64,000 nt of DNA from Tetracentron sinense (GCA_015143295.1 JABCRI010000113.1:1-64000), one strand, 5' to 3'; shown: positions 45,101-56,773, counted from the stretch's first letter. Made by a program: numbers and translations. Notes: generated from the sequence alone by a model not told the origin.

Positions 45101-45479
45101 GTGTTATGCGATTCGGAAAGAGAGGCAAGCTTAGCCCGAGATATGTGGGTCCGTTCAAGATCATTACTCGAGTCGGTGAAGTTGCTTACCGTGTTGCTTT
45201 GCCCGCTCACATGGCGGCGGTCCACGATGTGTTTCATATCTCCATGCTTCGGAAGTACATCCCAGATCCTTCTCACGTCATCGAGCTTGATCCGGTTGAG
45301 ATTCGAGAGGACCTCACGTTGGTTGAGAAGCCGATTCACATATTGGATCAAAGAGACCAAGTGCTTCGCAACAAGACTATACCGCTAGTCCTAGTGCAAT
45401 GGCAACATCACCGAGAGAAGAAGCCACGTGGGAGCGTGAAGCCGAAGTCAAAGCAAAGTATCCTGAGTTGTTTGAATAG
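42149..45479 (+). CDS. pol: Pol of element B (protease, RT, RNase H, integrase, chromodomain), nearly intact
   Basis: Open from the intron acceptor. Numbering from the Met at 42160: protease DTG at residues 11-13; reverse transcriptase about 170-370 with FIDD (catalytic Asp pair 331-332); RNase H with Asp 478 (SDAS) and Asp 540 (TDHK); integrase zinc-binding region from His 692; integrase catalytic residues Asp 762, Asp 823 and Glu 859, spacing DX35E between the last two; chromodomain-type tail from about 1010. A frameshift near 45415 removes the last 20 or so residues, and the shifted frame runs into the 3' LTR to 45606; the expected stop in the homologous frame is TAG at 45477-45479. Enzymatic domains could be functional. 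Confidence 0.92.
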
Positions 45480-45558
45480 GTTTGTGTATATAGCTTGTGA
45501 TTTTGCTTTGGTTTTGTACATATATGTATCGTCCAAATTTCGGGGACGAAATTTTTGT

Positions 45559-45570
45559 AAGGGGGGAGAA
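45559..45570 (+). other. Polypurine tract of B
   Basis: AAGGGGGGAGAA directly before the 3' LTR start at 45571. Confidence 0.85.
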
Positions 45571-48277
45571 TGTAGCACCCCGGACTTTTTCATCCTTAAT
45601 GAATAGCACCTTCGTAGCTAATTGGCCGTTTTTATAGTCTAATTAATAAATAAGGGAAAAATTGGAAATTTTGAAACGTCAAAAATGTTCCTTTTCGAAG
45701 TACGAACCCAACGCAAGTTGAATCGTCAAAATCGGACGAACGAGTCAAAAGATATGGCCAAAACAGTCTGGACCTGCAGGCAATCGTAGCTCGGAAGGCA
45801 CTAAGGACGTAGCTCTAGCTCTGATAACGTATACGTTGTGCATCCGTTGTGCAACAGACAACGGGTACGTCGCGCAGCAGACAACGTGTACGTTGTACAG
45901 CAAACAACGTGTACATTGTACAGCTCACAACGGGCATGTTGTACATAAGACAACGGACAACGAGCTCAGCACTATGTACAACACAACGTGACAACGGGCA
46001 CGTTGTACATAAGACGACGGACAACGAGCTCAGCACTATGCACAACACAACGTGACAACGGGTTCGGCACCCTTCACAGCACAACGTGTTCAGCACTATT
46101 CACAGCACAACGTGCTCGGCACTATTCACAGCACAACGTGTTATTCACAGCACAATGTGTTCAGCACTATTCATAGCACAATGTGTTCAGCACTATTCAC
46201 AGCACAACGTGTTCAACACTATTCACAGCACAACGTGTTCAGCACTATTCACAGCACAACGTGTTTGGCACTATTCACAGCACAACGTGTTCGGCACTAT
46301 TCACAGCACAACGTGTTCGGCACTCGTGTTTTTGCAGAAATTTCAGTAAGGGTATTATGGTCTTTTGGTCGGTTCACTCTTACCTTAAGAGTTTAACCAG
46401 AGCCTGTAGGGCTCATTCTCAACACTTAGAGGATTTGGGGGATTAGAAGAGAGGAGAAAGGGTTTCCTCAGCTAGGGTTTTGCTTTTGGAGAAGAATCAA
46501 TGGGGTTTTGAGACCCTAGATCACTTTAAGTCCGGTTTTCTCTAAGATCACGGCTCAAGCACTCGTGGAGAGCTTTCCCCAAGCAGGGCAGCAACCCAAG
46601 CACGTTTTGAAAGGGGTTTTTTCCCCAACTCAAGTCTCCTTCAAGCAAAGGTGTTCTTCTTTCAAGTTGGAGCTTCAATCAAGGTTTCTACCAAGGATCA
46701 AGCTTTGATCTAAGGTTAGTACACCCTACTAACTTACCCTAGCAAAAATCTAGGTTTTCCATATAAAAATGTGATTCTTTATATTATGTTTTCCTCAGTG
46801 ATGAAATGTGTTATCCCCCATTAAATATAAACAAGATAATGGAAAAGGCGTGGATGTGTGGATGGAATGTTGGATGTGGCGATTGGATGCCGAGATGTAT
46901 GTTGTGTGATGGAAATGGTGGATGGGTATTTTACCAATAATGAACTTACCTTGATGTTTGGATGGAAAATATGCGCTAAAAAGAACAAGATGAATTATTA
47001 AGAAACATTGCATGTGTTGTGTTTGACAAAATGCCTAAACTATGAATAAACGACTTAGATGAAGAAAATGGAAATAGGTTTTATGCATGTGTTCTTATAG
47101 ACGATGAATTGATCCAATGTCATGTGAATTGCTTAAGTTACCTATGCTAATATTATGAATTGAATTGAAATGCCATATCTCTTTTGTTAAGCGCATTCCC
47201 ACGATTGTTATTATTGGCACGCACATGAGCACGCATGATAGCATGAACCGAGATTTCAAGAGCATGTGCATATAATAAACAACAAGAAAATATTGCATGT
47301 CAAGGAGGTTGGTAGCCCAGGGAGAATTTGGGTACTAGCCTCTGGCTCACAAGATAACCCCTAAATCACCTATTGTCAAGGAGGTTGGTAGCCCAGGGAG
47401 ATTCGGGTGCTAACCTCTGGCTCACAAGAAAACCAAACATTGCATATCAAGGAGGTTGGTAGCCTAGGGACATTCGGGTACTAACCTCTGGCTCACAAGT
47501 GCATTGCATATCAAGGAGGTTGGCAGCCCAGGGAGATTCGGGTGCTAGCCTCTGGCTCACAAGTTACAAGATGAAAGTTTACAAGATGATGATCATGCAT
47601 TCATGCATGCACCCATACATGATTTCTACGAGGCATACCGGAACATGACATGAGTTTTTAAGCATGAGTTTTACCGGCGTTTTCGCATTCATGTATGCAC
47701 GTCAGGATGCTTGTATTGTATCATGCCTTATACTGTTTCTTTCGTGATGTTTCTATTACTGCTTGTATGATATTACTATTGTGTGTTTTTATTGTTGTTA
47801 TGGTCTGCTAGTAGCTTGTACTCGCTGAGTATTCCATGCTCAGCCGTACTTTCATGTCGGCAGGTACTGAGGGAGCCCTCGACCCGGAGCCTTGGGTCGA
47901 GGAAGAGTATATAGAGGAGAGAGAGCCGGCTATTCCATTACAGTCTCAGGCGGACCGAGACCTCGATGTGTGGCCATACCTCGACTACTGTTGAGGGGAG
48001 AGTATGAGAGGGTCTTGTGTATTTTGATATTTTGATAGGTGGGCCTGTCCACCTTAGACTTAGACATGTCTTGTATTTATGTTAACTTGGAATACTATTT
48101 TGGATCATTAGAAGAAATAAAATTTGTTTATGCTTCCGCATATATGTTAGCTTCCACGCTCTGATTATCGTTGTTAGTACTGTATTTTATCTTGTGCATT
48201 ACAGGATGGTTTGATAGGTACGTAGTGTGACACCTAAAATATCCCTAAACTCCTAGGGGGTATTTCGGGGCGTTACA
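45571..48277 (+). repeat. 3' LTR of element B
   Basis: Partner of 37792-40453, about 45 bp longer, mainly through the 26-bp array. Arrays at 45840-46330 and 47299-47562; acidic frame at 47854-47994. Confidence 0.92.
47854..47994 (+). CDS. Small acidic LTR open frame (element B, 3' LTR copy)
   Basis: Same 46-codon frame as 40029-40169, unchanged by eye. Confidence 0.4.
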   Translation: MSAGTEGALDPEPWVEEEYIEEREPAIPLQSQADRDLDVWPYLDYC

Positions 48278-48282
48278 TTAGG

Positions 48283-49080
48283 TCACATGAATTTCAAATA
48301 CCTAAGCAAACTCTCAAAACACGAGCATGTGAGCGGTGTGCCAAAGCTAGGGAAGCCCTCTACTGCTGTATGTGGGCCATGCCAAATTGGCAAACAAATT
48401 AAAAGCCCACACTAGAAGGCTTCAAATATCGCTACCTCACACCCACTAGAACTAATACACATGGATCTTATGGGTCCAACTCGAACGAAAAGTCTGGGAG
48501 GAAAGCGATATATCCTAGTGATTGTTGATGATTTCTCAAGGATGTCATGGGTGACATTCATAAGAGAGAAGTTGGATGCATTTGAGAACTTCAAGAAAAT
48601 CTGCTTAAGAGTGCAAAATGAAAATGGATGCCCCATCACTCGTATTCGAAGTGATCATGGAAAGGATTTTGAAAACTCCAAGTACAATAAATTTTGTGAT
48701 GAAGCGGGCATCAAGCATGAATTTTCAGCACCAATAACACCTCAGCAAAATGGTATGGTGGAAAGAAAGAACAGGGTGCTTCAAGAGATGGCTAGGGTGA
48801 TGCTTCACAGCAACAACCTGGCAGCTCATTTCTGGGCTGAAGCAGTTAGCACTGCATGCTACACTGTTAACAGAGTCTACACTACGCCCGGAACTAGGAA
48901 GACACCCTATGAGCTGTGGTACAACAAGAAACCCAATGTCAAGTACTTTCGAGTATTCGGAAGCAAGTGCTATATCCTTAAGGGTAGAGAGCAATTGGGA
49001 AATTTGATTCCCAGAGTGATGAAGGCATTTTTCTTGGATATTTCACAAACAGTAGGGCTTGTCGAGTGTACAACTTGAGA
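48283..49080 (+). pseudogene. pol: Integrase of element C
   Basis: After B, the GAG-pre-integrase motif continues with HMNFKYLSKLSKHEHV and the zinc-binding CGPCQIGKQ, then a TAG near 48412. The catalytic core is open at 48461-49078: MDLMGP (first Asp), IRSDHGKDF (second Asp) and QQNGMVERKNR (Glu). The end is out of frame relative to family sequence. Ty1/copia-type integrase. Confidence 0.87.
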
Positions 49081-50880
49081 ACCTCCACTGTTATGGAGTC
49101 CATAAATGTGGTGGCAATGACTCAGGATCTAAGTCCTTGCAACTAGAGGATGACAATGGATGAAGGTGTGAAAATTCCATTATCTATATCAGAAGATGAA
49201 TCACCTTCAAAGTCACCTCCTAAATAACCTACATATCCTAGGGTTATGAGGCCTCACTCCTCAACTGAAATTATTGGAAATCTTGAAAGTGGAGTGAGAA
49301 CTTGAAAACAAGTTGAAAATGAAGTTAGTCACTTTTGCTACACTTCTACATTTGAACCCAAAAATTTAACTGAAGCTCTCACTGATGAAAATTGGATAAA
49401 TGTCATACAAGAAGAGCTCAATCAGTTTACAAGGAATGATGTATGGTTTTTAGTTCCTAGGCCTAAAAATACAAATGTTATTGGTACTAAATGGATTTTC
49501 AAGAACAAATCCGATGAACATGGTACCATTGTAAGAAATAAGGCTAGGTTAGTTGCATAGGGATATACTTAGATTGAGGGCATTGATTTCGATGAAACAT
49601 TTGCTCCTGTTGCCCGACTAGAGTCTATTAGGATCTTGCTTGCTGTTGCATGTCATCTCAAATTCAAACTTTTTCAGATGGATGTAAAGAGTGCCTTTCT
49701 AAATGGCATTCTTCAGGAGGAAGTGTATGTGGAACATCCAAAATGGTTTGAGGACCCTAAACATCCTGATAAGGTTTACAGATTAAAAAGGGCTCTTTAT
49801 GGTTTGAAACAGGCTCCCAGGGCTTGGTATGAGAGACTGACTACATACCTCTTAGAAAAGGGATTTTCGAGAGGGGGAATAGACAGGACCCTATTCATTA
49901 AAAAAATCAAGGATGATATGGTTATTGCTTAGATATTTGTAGATGATATTGTCTTTGATTCCACATCAGACTCACATACACACTCCTTTGTTGAACAAAT
50001 GAAGAATGAATTTGAGATGAGCATGGTTGGTGAGCTGAATTTCTTTCTTGGTCTGCAGGTAAAACAAATGAGCAATGGGATATCTATGTCCCAAACCAAA
50101 TATGCCAAAGACCTTGTAAAGAAATTTGGCATGAGCTCAGCTAAACATGCTCGCACTCCTATGAGCACCACCACCAAACTTAGCAAAGATACTTCAGGCA
50201 AAAGTGTCGACCAAACCACATACCGAAGTATGATTGGTAGTCTGCTTTACCTCACTGCCAGTCGTCCTGACATTGCCTTTAGTGTCGGAGCTTGTGCTCG
50301 CTATCAAGCAAGCCCCAAAGAGTCACACTTACTTGCTGTTAAACGAATTATTTGATATGTAAGTGGAACTCTCTCTTTTGGCCTCTGGTATCCCTTTGAT
50401 ACTAATGCCGTGGTTGTTGGATATTTCGATGCCGACTGAGTCGAAAATGCTGATGATAGGAAAAGCATATTTGGAGGATGCTTTTATGTTGGAAACTGTT
50501 AGGTTGCTTGGCTTGGTAAAAAATAGAATTCCATCTCTTTGTCTACTGTCGAGGCTGAGTACATTGCAGCCGGCAGTTGTTGCACCTAACTTCTGTGGAT
50601 GAAACAGATGTTGCAGGACTACGGGATAGAACAAGGCACCATGATTGTCTATTGTGATAACACAAGTGCCATCAACATCTCCAAAAATCCCATGCAACAC
50701 TCTCGCACCAAACACATAGACATTAGACACCACTTCATTCGAGAGCTTGTTGAGCAAAGTATCATCACATTAGAATATGTGCAAACTGATACTCAACTTG
50801 CAGATCTCCTAACCAAACCTCTAGACTCCCTTAGGTTTGAGTTTCTTAGGAAATCCATCGGTGTGTGCGGTATTGAGTGA
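49081..50880 (+). pseudogene. pol: Reverse transcriptase and RNase H of element C
   Basis: Reverse transcriptase with [43 protein letters not shown] and the catalytic FVDDI box near 49938. RNase H with TVEAEYIAA and YCDNTSAINISKNP, SRTKHIDIRHHF, ending at 50878-50880. Stops interrupt it at about 49558, 49570, 49930, 50354, 50438, 50488, 50527 and 50587. Most replace codons for Gln, Arg or Trp expected in the family. Confidence 0.88.
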
Positions 50881-52921
50881 TTGAGTGCTCTTTGATAGAT
50901 TAGGTAATCTCATTTCCATATCTCTTCCTAGCTCTATTCCTCAGGTGTTTATTATCAGTTTTGGCATATAGTTGTTTTTTGTTTGTTTCTCTTATTTCAA
51001 AAATCCAAAAACATTTAAAAAAAAAACAAAAAAACAAATTTTTTTTTTTTTTTTTTGTTTTCTTTAGCTAGGCATTACCAAAAGGATTTTTGTTGGCATT
51101 GGTTGTGAACTTTTGTGGTGTGAATTGCTGAATTTTTCTTGTGCACATAATGCTTGTTCAAGATATATATGTGATTGTATTGAGTTCATGATGATATCAT
51201 ACCTGCCAAAATGTCTTTTGGGAAGTGCACATAGACTATCTTGCTAAATACAGTTAGAACTATGGCAAATACTGTTGCACCATCACCTACACTTGCACTC
51301 TGAATATCTCCTGCAGATGGTGTACATCCTTATGAACAGGTAATGATATTAGTCATGATGATTCTTCCAGTTAATAAGATCTGACTAGATCATGAAGGTA
51401 CCATCCCTCAAAATGTGCCCCAGTCTAAAAGTTTTATGCAAGGGAGAGGGCTACCTCTGGGATAGTGTGAAAGCCACTATTGGATGCAAACAATATGAAA
51501 TGGCTACCTAGGAGGACAGTAGGTATCTATAAGGGTCCCTAGAGTGAAAGCCCCTGCTGCCAATAGCTAGGGCTACCTACCTAGTAAGTGTGAAAGCTAC
51601 CATTGCATCCAAAAATTCAAAATTCAAAAGACTGAAAAAGAATAGCTTCACAAAACAGCAAATTCCACAAATACTATGAGTACAAGATATGAAAAAGGCT
51701 AAAAATAGCACATTAAAAATCTTACAGTTTTCTGGATTACCCAAAGTGAGTCTCTCAGTATTTTTTGAAGCTTGTTGTTCCTGAAATGCACTAATGTCTT
51801 TATCTGTCTAAGGGTGCCTACTTCTCATGGAGTCAAGTAAGAATTTCACCTCACACACTTCACATTATTGATAAAGCCTATTACTAACTATACATTAGCC
51901 TGTGTGACTGTGTTTGAACTCCCTTGTGCCTAGTGTCGATGAACATATCCTCATTTATTCATCATTCCATGCTACACTATCTTGGACATGTATTATTTGT
52001 CACATGCAAATTCTCACCCTTGTATTCCTTTTGAAAATATTTTGTTGGTGTTTGAGAAAAATGGTTTGAGTTTAAACTTGACATCTATGTGACAAAATTG
52101 CAAGCTTTTGGTTGAGTTTGAGTGTTTTCAGGAATGATCTTACCTTGCTATTTTTTAGATCTCTAAATGAGCATTTTTAATCTCCAAAATTGATTCACAT
52201 GAAGCCCTATACGAATGGTTTTTTGTCCAGTTCAAATGTTGAAAACCTAGAGTCACTAAAATGCAATGACATTTTGGATTGTATTACCCTTCTTGTAGAT
52301 TTTTCTGAGATTTTCTTTGGAGATTCTCTTCCAAAAAGCTGCCCCATAACATGCCAAAGACAATCCAAATGGGGTCACACTCACTCTTACACAAAGCCAG
52401 AAATTTTGGATTGAGGGTCGACCTTGGTAGTTTGTTCGGTCGACCGAACTCAATGACATGGGGTTTCAAAACCCACAGTCGAGTCACATGGCTGCACTCC
52501 CATTTTTTTCCTCTATACATGCAGATTCTCTTGCCTTTTGTAGCCTTTTCCAGCTGTGTAACAGGCTACCTAGCTCTCCTCTTCACAATCGAGTTCCCAA
52601 CCATCATCTTCATCAACAAGTTTCCAGTTCCATGGTTCTGCTGGGTCTTTCTTTTGAGGATTACAGCCTTTTCTCCAGTCCTCCACACTAGCTTCACGAG
52701 ATCTTCTTCAAGCTTCCATCTCCTCGAGCTTATTGTATTCTGTGAAGCTTTTCCCACTTTTTGTAGTCTCCAAGCTCCACGGTTTTTGCTGGGATCTCCC
52801 TTCTACAGTCTCCCCAACTGTACTAGCAGGTTCTTCTTGCATTGATCTTGTTCTGAGTGCTTCCACATCTTATTCAAGTTGAATCATAGACCTTCTCTCA
52901 GTTTATTTTATATTTGAGTCT
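50881..52921 (+). other. Non-coding spacer after pol of element C
   Basis: About 2 kb with no supported gene. A poly-A stretch (51015-51040) is followed by poly-T (51041-51056), which could pair. At about 52415-52455 lies a block like the LTR palindromes: GGGTCGACC and TTCGGTCGACCGAAC, with a CTATACATG-like weak TATA near 52516. Confidence 0.6.
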
Positions 52922-54283
52922 ATGGCCCTTGAATATCGTCTCCTCATTGCCTCAATTCTCATGGCGGGTTGCCCTAAGCACCGCCTCATCATCTCTCAGG
53001 ATGAAGATGATGTTCCTGAGTCTACGGATGCATCATATGATGCTGGCCATGGCATCCATGTGGGCCGTGCGGTTCATTCTAGGGTTCCTCCACCGTCATC
53101 TTCCTATAAGAATGCCATAGGTGCTTCCAGTTCACAGCCCTTGGCCAAATCAAAGGGTAAATCTCAAGTCCCCGCTCCTGAGCCCGAAATTGTACAATTT
53201 CGCACCATAGGGAATGAAAAGCTTTACAACACTTGGCTGGTTGTTACAATTGAACTGGCCACTGTCATTTCAGATTTCACCCATCCTGGCTTTGAGGCAA
53301 TCATTGACTCTCGCCAATGGTCTGGTCTTTTAAAATTAACCGGTTATGCCAGTCTAGACCTTGTTCGGGAATTTTATGCGAATATTTATTCTGTCGATCC
53401 TCGCACTTTTACCTTCAAAACTCAGGTTAGGGGTAAGAAAATTCTCATTAATCTGGATGTCATTACCTTTTTCATTAGTGCCCCTCAAATTCTGGGCGCC
53501 TATTACCCTTACCAATATCCTACCGATGAGGATAAGCATGATTTGGACATGGTGGCCAGCAATCTTTGTGATGATCCCTCACAAAAATGGACTCATCCTC
53601 ATTTACCTCACTATAGTCTTTCATATTTCGGTCGTCTGCTTCATCTTATTATGTGTTCCAACATTCATCCCAAGGTGCATTCTACTACTCTGAGTATTGA
53701 TAGGGCCCGGTTCCTGTATAGTATTATGTCTAGAGACACTATTGATACTGGTGCTCACATTATCAACCTCATCCTTCAGGCTATCACTATGCATCAGAAG
53801 CGAGCTGCTCTTCCTTTTGGTGTCCTCATCACCAACCTCATGTTTGCTGAGGGTATTCAGGCTCGTTCCTCTGAGCCTATCAAGCCCTCCTTAGGACCCA
53901 TCTGTGCCCGCACCTTGACTAGTAGTCTGTCCCATGCTACGATGCCGGAGCATGAGGAGGACCTTGATGACGATATCACTCCGTCGGTCCAGGGTGCCGG
54001 TCCCTCTCCCAGCCATGCTCGAGCTCCTTCGGGTCCCTGGTCCTTCAATACAATGGCTGCCATGCTTACTGATATGTCGCCTGCTCAGTCACACTTCGTT
54101 TCTGATCTCCATGCCCACCTGGATTCTCATGCCGCAGCTACTCAGGATAGTTTTTCGGTGACTAATCGCCGGATTGATGCTCTTTCCGATATGGTGCAGG
54201 CGTCTCGCCAGGAGCTTCACGATTTTCGGTCTCGCTATCAGGATGATGTTGCTTGCCATTTTCCTTCGAACCAGGATGATTAG
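52922..54283 (+). CDS. 453-codon ORF downstream of pol in element C
   Basis: An unbroken frame in the position where Sireviruses such as SIRE1 carry their envelope-like ORF. It has a Ser/Pro-rich N-terminal part, a globular-looking middle (about residues 85-310, with LVREFYANIY and VRGKKILINLDVI) that resembles the putative plant transposon protein domain seen in many plant element-derived proteins, a Pro/Ser-rich linker, and a C-terminal segment with coiled-coil character (about 405-450, RRIDALSDMVQASRQELHD). I see no convincing signal peptide or membrane anchor, so an envelope role is not supported by the sequence. Start at 52922 is the first Met; a second Met follows at residue 14. Function unknown. 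Confidence 0.75.
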   Translation: MALEYRLLIASILMAGCPKHRLIISQDEDDVPESTDASYDAGHGIHVGRAVHSRVPPPSSSYKNAIGASSSQPLAKSKGKSQVPAPEPEIVQFRTIGNEKLYNTWLVVTIELATVISDFTHPGFEAIIDSRQWSGLLKLTGYASLDLVREFYANIYSVDPRTFTFKTQVRGKKILINLDVITFFISAPQILGAYYPYQYPTDEDKHDLDMVASNLCDDPSQKWTHPHLPHYSLSYFGRLLHLIMCSNIHPKVHSTTLSIDRARFLYSIMSRDTIDTGAHIINLILQAITMHQKRAALPFGVLITNLMFAEGIQARSSEPIKPSLGPICARTLTSSLSHATMPEHEEDLDDDITPSVQGAGPSPSHARAPSGPWSFNTMAAMLTDMSPAQSHFVSDLHAHLDSHAAATQDSFSVTNRRIDALSDMVQASRQELHDFRSRYQDDVACHFPSNQDD

Positions 54284-54957
54284 CACCTCTTGCTCTGATG
54301 GTTCCAGCCTTGTTTTGTTTGTCGTGTGTGCTGGACTTAGTTAGTCTACTTTGTTTATTATGAGTCTGTGGTTGGTCCTTATGTTGTGCACCCTTGGTTA
54401 TTGTATATGGGATGCTTCTGCTGTTTAGTTCCTGCCTCTGATTCCTTGTGTTTCTCTATGCTATTGCTCCTTGTTACTCATTTTTGTAGGGTTGATGTAC
54501 CCTTGGCAATTCAAACCAAAAAGGGGGAGAAGTTGCCTAAGTTTGATCATATGTTGGCTGAGATTGATCACTTCATATGTTCAATTGTTATTTCACATCA
54601 TCTCCAGTTACATATTGACATGTTGCATGTATTCATATTACTCTCATATTCATGATCTTGAAAACTTTGTCAGATGGGATCTCAGATTGAGGGGGAGAAC
54701 TCATACTCTTTGCATGATGTTCAGTGTTTCAATGTTTATTTTATTTTATGAAATTCCCCATGCTTCACAAAGGTATTGTGTGTTTCAGTGTTTCAGGAGT
54801 GATTGATGCATCAACAATCTCATAAGGCATACTACTACATGAAAGAAGTCAAAATATTCAGTGTCATGTCCTTTTCATTCTCTTTGTTTCTTATGGGTTT
54901 AAGAGAGTCTGTAAAGTCATGTCCACCTGTTGTATTGTGTGTTTTGTCTCGGAATTG
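54284..54957 (+). other. 3' non-coding region of C with extra polypurine tracts
   Basis: No gene. It contains AAAAAGGGGGAGA at 54518-54530 and GATTGAGGGGGAGAAC at 54685-54700, upstream copies of the tract used before the LTR. Multiple polypurine tracts are a known Sirevirus feature. Confidence 0.75.
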
Positions 54958-54971
54958 CCAAAGGGGGAGAT
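54958..54971 (+). other. Polypurine tract of C next to the 3' LTR
   Basis: CCAAAGGGGGAGAT ends one base before the LTR start TGTAAAGTC at 54972. Confidence 0.85.
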
Positions 54972-55720
54972 TGTAAAGTCAAAATAGTTGGCAAAATTCC
55001 AAGCACAAAATGTTGTAAAGAGGTCATAAAAGGTCTCATCCGGTTTGAAGACAATGTGAAGAAGAAGCCGTGAAGAAGCAGTGAAGAATCTTGAAACTAC
55101 ATCACTAAGCTTGGCTCAAAAAGTAAGTTTTGAAAGAGAGACTTAGATGACCTTAGGTTACCTCATGAAATTGTCCCATTCATCATAAATGTTTAGTCAA
55201 AAAACACTAGAGGTATAGGAGATTGCATTTAAAGATAAAAGGAGCAAAATAGTGAAAAATTGCACCCCAGGGTCGACCCTGAATTGCTCAAGTTTTGTAT
55301 GAGGTTTTTAGGCAAAGAATTGATTTTGTGAGGGTCGACCCTGGAGGACCATTCGGTCGATCGAAAGGCACCATCCGGTCGACCAAAAGGCACCATCCGG
55401 TCGATCCTAATATGGGGTTTTGATTTTGTCTGGATTCTTGCTATAGTGGGTCGACCTAGGTAACCCCCTAGGGTCGACCCTGATAAGGAAAAACCTTCTA
55501 TTCTTGGTTTTAGTAGTTTCTAAACCCTTGGTTTTATGCCTTTATATATGGGACCCCTCCCAATCCGTGAAGGCTATTCCTTGGAGACTTTTTAGAGCAC
55601 TTTGTGCCTACTTTGAGCTTATGAAATCTCTTCGATTCATTGATCCTGATCACCAGTAGTTGGCCTCTAGGTTTTGCATGGTGTTAAAGCATATTTTCTC
55701 AACTTTGCATTAGATGATCC
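54972..55720 (+). repeat. 3' LTR of element C, truncated by F
   Basis: Matches 21464 onward up to TAGATGATCC at 55720, then jumps to F. The missing 450 bp or so presumably lie beyond F, outside the window. The palindrome cluster (55265-55490) has an extra unit; TATA box at 55541-55550. Confidence 0.85.
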
Positions 55721-56585
55721 TGTGAGTGCAAAATTTATTCTTCTTTGCTTTCAAATTTCCTCCATTGTTGTATGGAATTTATCATTTGTTTTGGGGGACT
55801 ATCCATCCAATCTGAGTAAACTCAGACTGTTAAATTACCTTTCTTGTATCGGGGAAGAACCTCTGATTAAGATGAAGAATAAAAGAAGAACAAATATTGA
55901 ATAAAATGTTTTATTTATTCAATGGGGTTGCCCAATTCCCATGTAGGCGTTACAAGTGCCTCATTGAAGTCTTTTTTAAGAAAAGAAAAGAAAAAGAATG
56001 GTGGCCATGTATGAGGGCTCACCTTGTATTCTCCATATCGTGGAGTCTTCTTCTTTACTTGCTTGCTTGTGTTTGCTGCTGCTTAAAAGAGAGCTTTTTC
56101 TCTTGTTCTCGTTTTTATCTTCTCTGTGTGTGTTTTTTGTGAGAAACACACCTTTTATGGGTTTTGAAAGAGTCCCTCTTTGGGACTCCCTCTTTGACTC
56201 CCTTATTTTAGGAAAGTCAAAAAGGGCTTTCCTCTTAGAGGATGCCAGCTTATGACTCTCCCTTATCTGGGAGAGTCCGTAAATTACCCAGAATCCTCTT
56301 CTTTTGATGACTCTTGTACTAGATTTCCTCTTTTTTGGGGAGAATCCCAGTACCTTTCAAAAAGGATGATGTTAATCTCATCATTTTCTAAGATAAAGGA
56401 CATAGTCCTAATCCTAAAATAATCATGGGGTGCCACGTGGCATCCCATGAGATTTTAAAAGAGGGGGTCCCTATCTTGGGATTCCCCACAGTCTGACAGA
56501 AAATCCTTTTTATTAAGGATTTTCTACCCTCCATAATAGTCAAATATTGACTATCAGCTGGGATAGACTATCCTAGGCCAGTCCA

Positions 56586-56745
56586 CGGATCAAGATGAGA
56601 CCATAGGTCTTAATCATGGATCACCAGGTGAGACCATTGGTCTCAACCACGAATCACCAGGTGAGACCATAGGTCTCAACCACGAATCACAGGTGAGACT
56701 ATAAGTCTCAACCACGGATTACGAGATGAGACCATTGGTTTTGCC
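56586..56745 (+). repeat. Hairpin array 1 (GAGACC/GGTCTC units)
   Basis: About five units of 33-35 bp, each with GAGACCATAGGTCTC or a near variant followed by AACCACGAATCACC. The core is a palindrome with a 3-nt centre. Confidence 0.8.
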
Positions 56746-56773
56746 CCTGGCCTAGGTTAGACCTATTATATTT

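Larger units (their letters stand above)
37792..48277 (+). mobile_element. Element B: complete Tekay-type Ty3/gypsy chromovirus
   Basis: 10.5 kb, with LTRs of about 2.66 and 2.71 kb (TGTAGCACCCCGG to CGTTACA) and the direct duplication TTAGG at 37787-37791 and 48278-48282. Close relative of A in coding sequence, but with mostly different LTRs. Pol is open from protease to the chromodomain; gag has one frameshift and the chromodomain tail another. Inserted in the GAG-pre-integrase region of C. Confidence 0.94.
21464..55720 (+). mobile_element. Element C: Sirevirus-type Ty1/copia, split by insertions of G and B and cut by F
   Basis: Without the insertions this is about 11.5 kb: 5' LTR, Met-type primer-binding site, gag with two zinc knuckles, protease, integrase, reverse transcriptase/RNase H, a 2 kb spacer, a 453-codon ORF, repeated polypurine tracts and a truncated 3' LTR. 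Integrase before reverse transcriptase makes it Ty1/copia; an extra ORF after pol, multiple AAAGGGGGAGA tracts and LTR palindromes are Sirevirus traits. The five bases before it are TTCTG; its right duplication is not in the window. Gag-pol carries many stops and several frameshifts. Confidence 0.88.

Noticed and set aside
52351-52845. 164-codon frame just upstream of the C 3' ORF
   Set aside because: Phe/Ser/Leu-rich translation of pyrimidine-rich sequence, no domain, overlapped by other frames. An N-terminal exon of the 453-codon ORF is possible but unsupported.
55721-55730. TGTGAGTGC shared with 22271-22280 in the C 5' LTR, suggesting an internal deletion in the C 3' LTR instead of a clean F insertion
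   Set aside because: Only nine bases match and the flanks do not; F insertion with an LTR start there explains the homology to D better.
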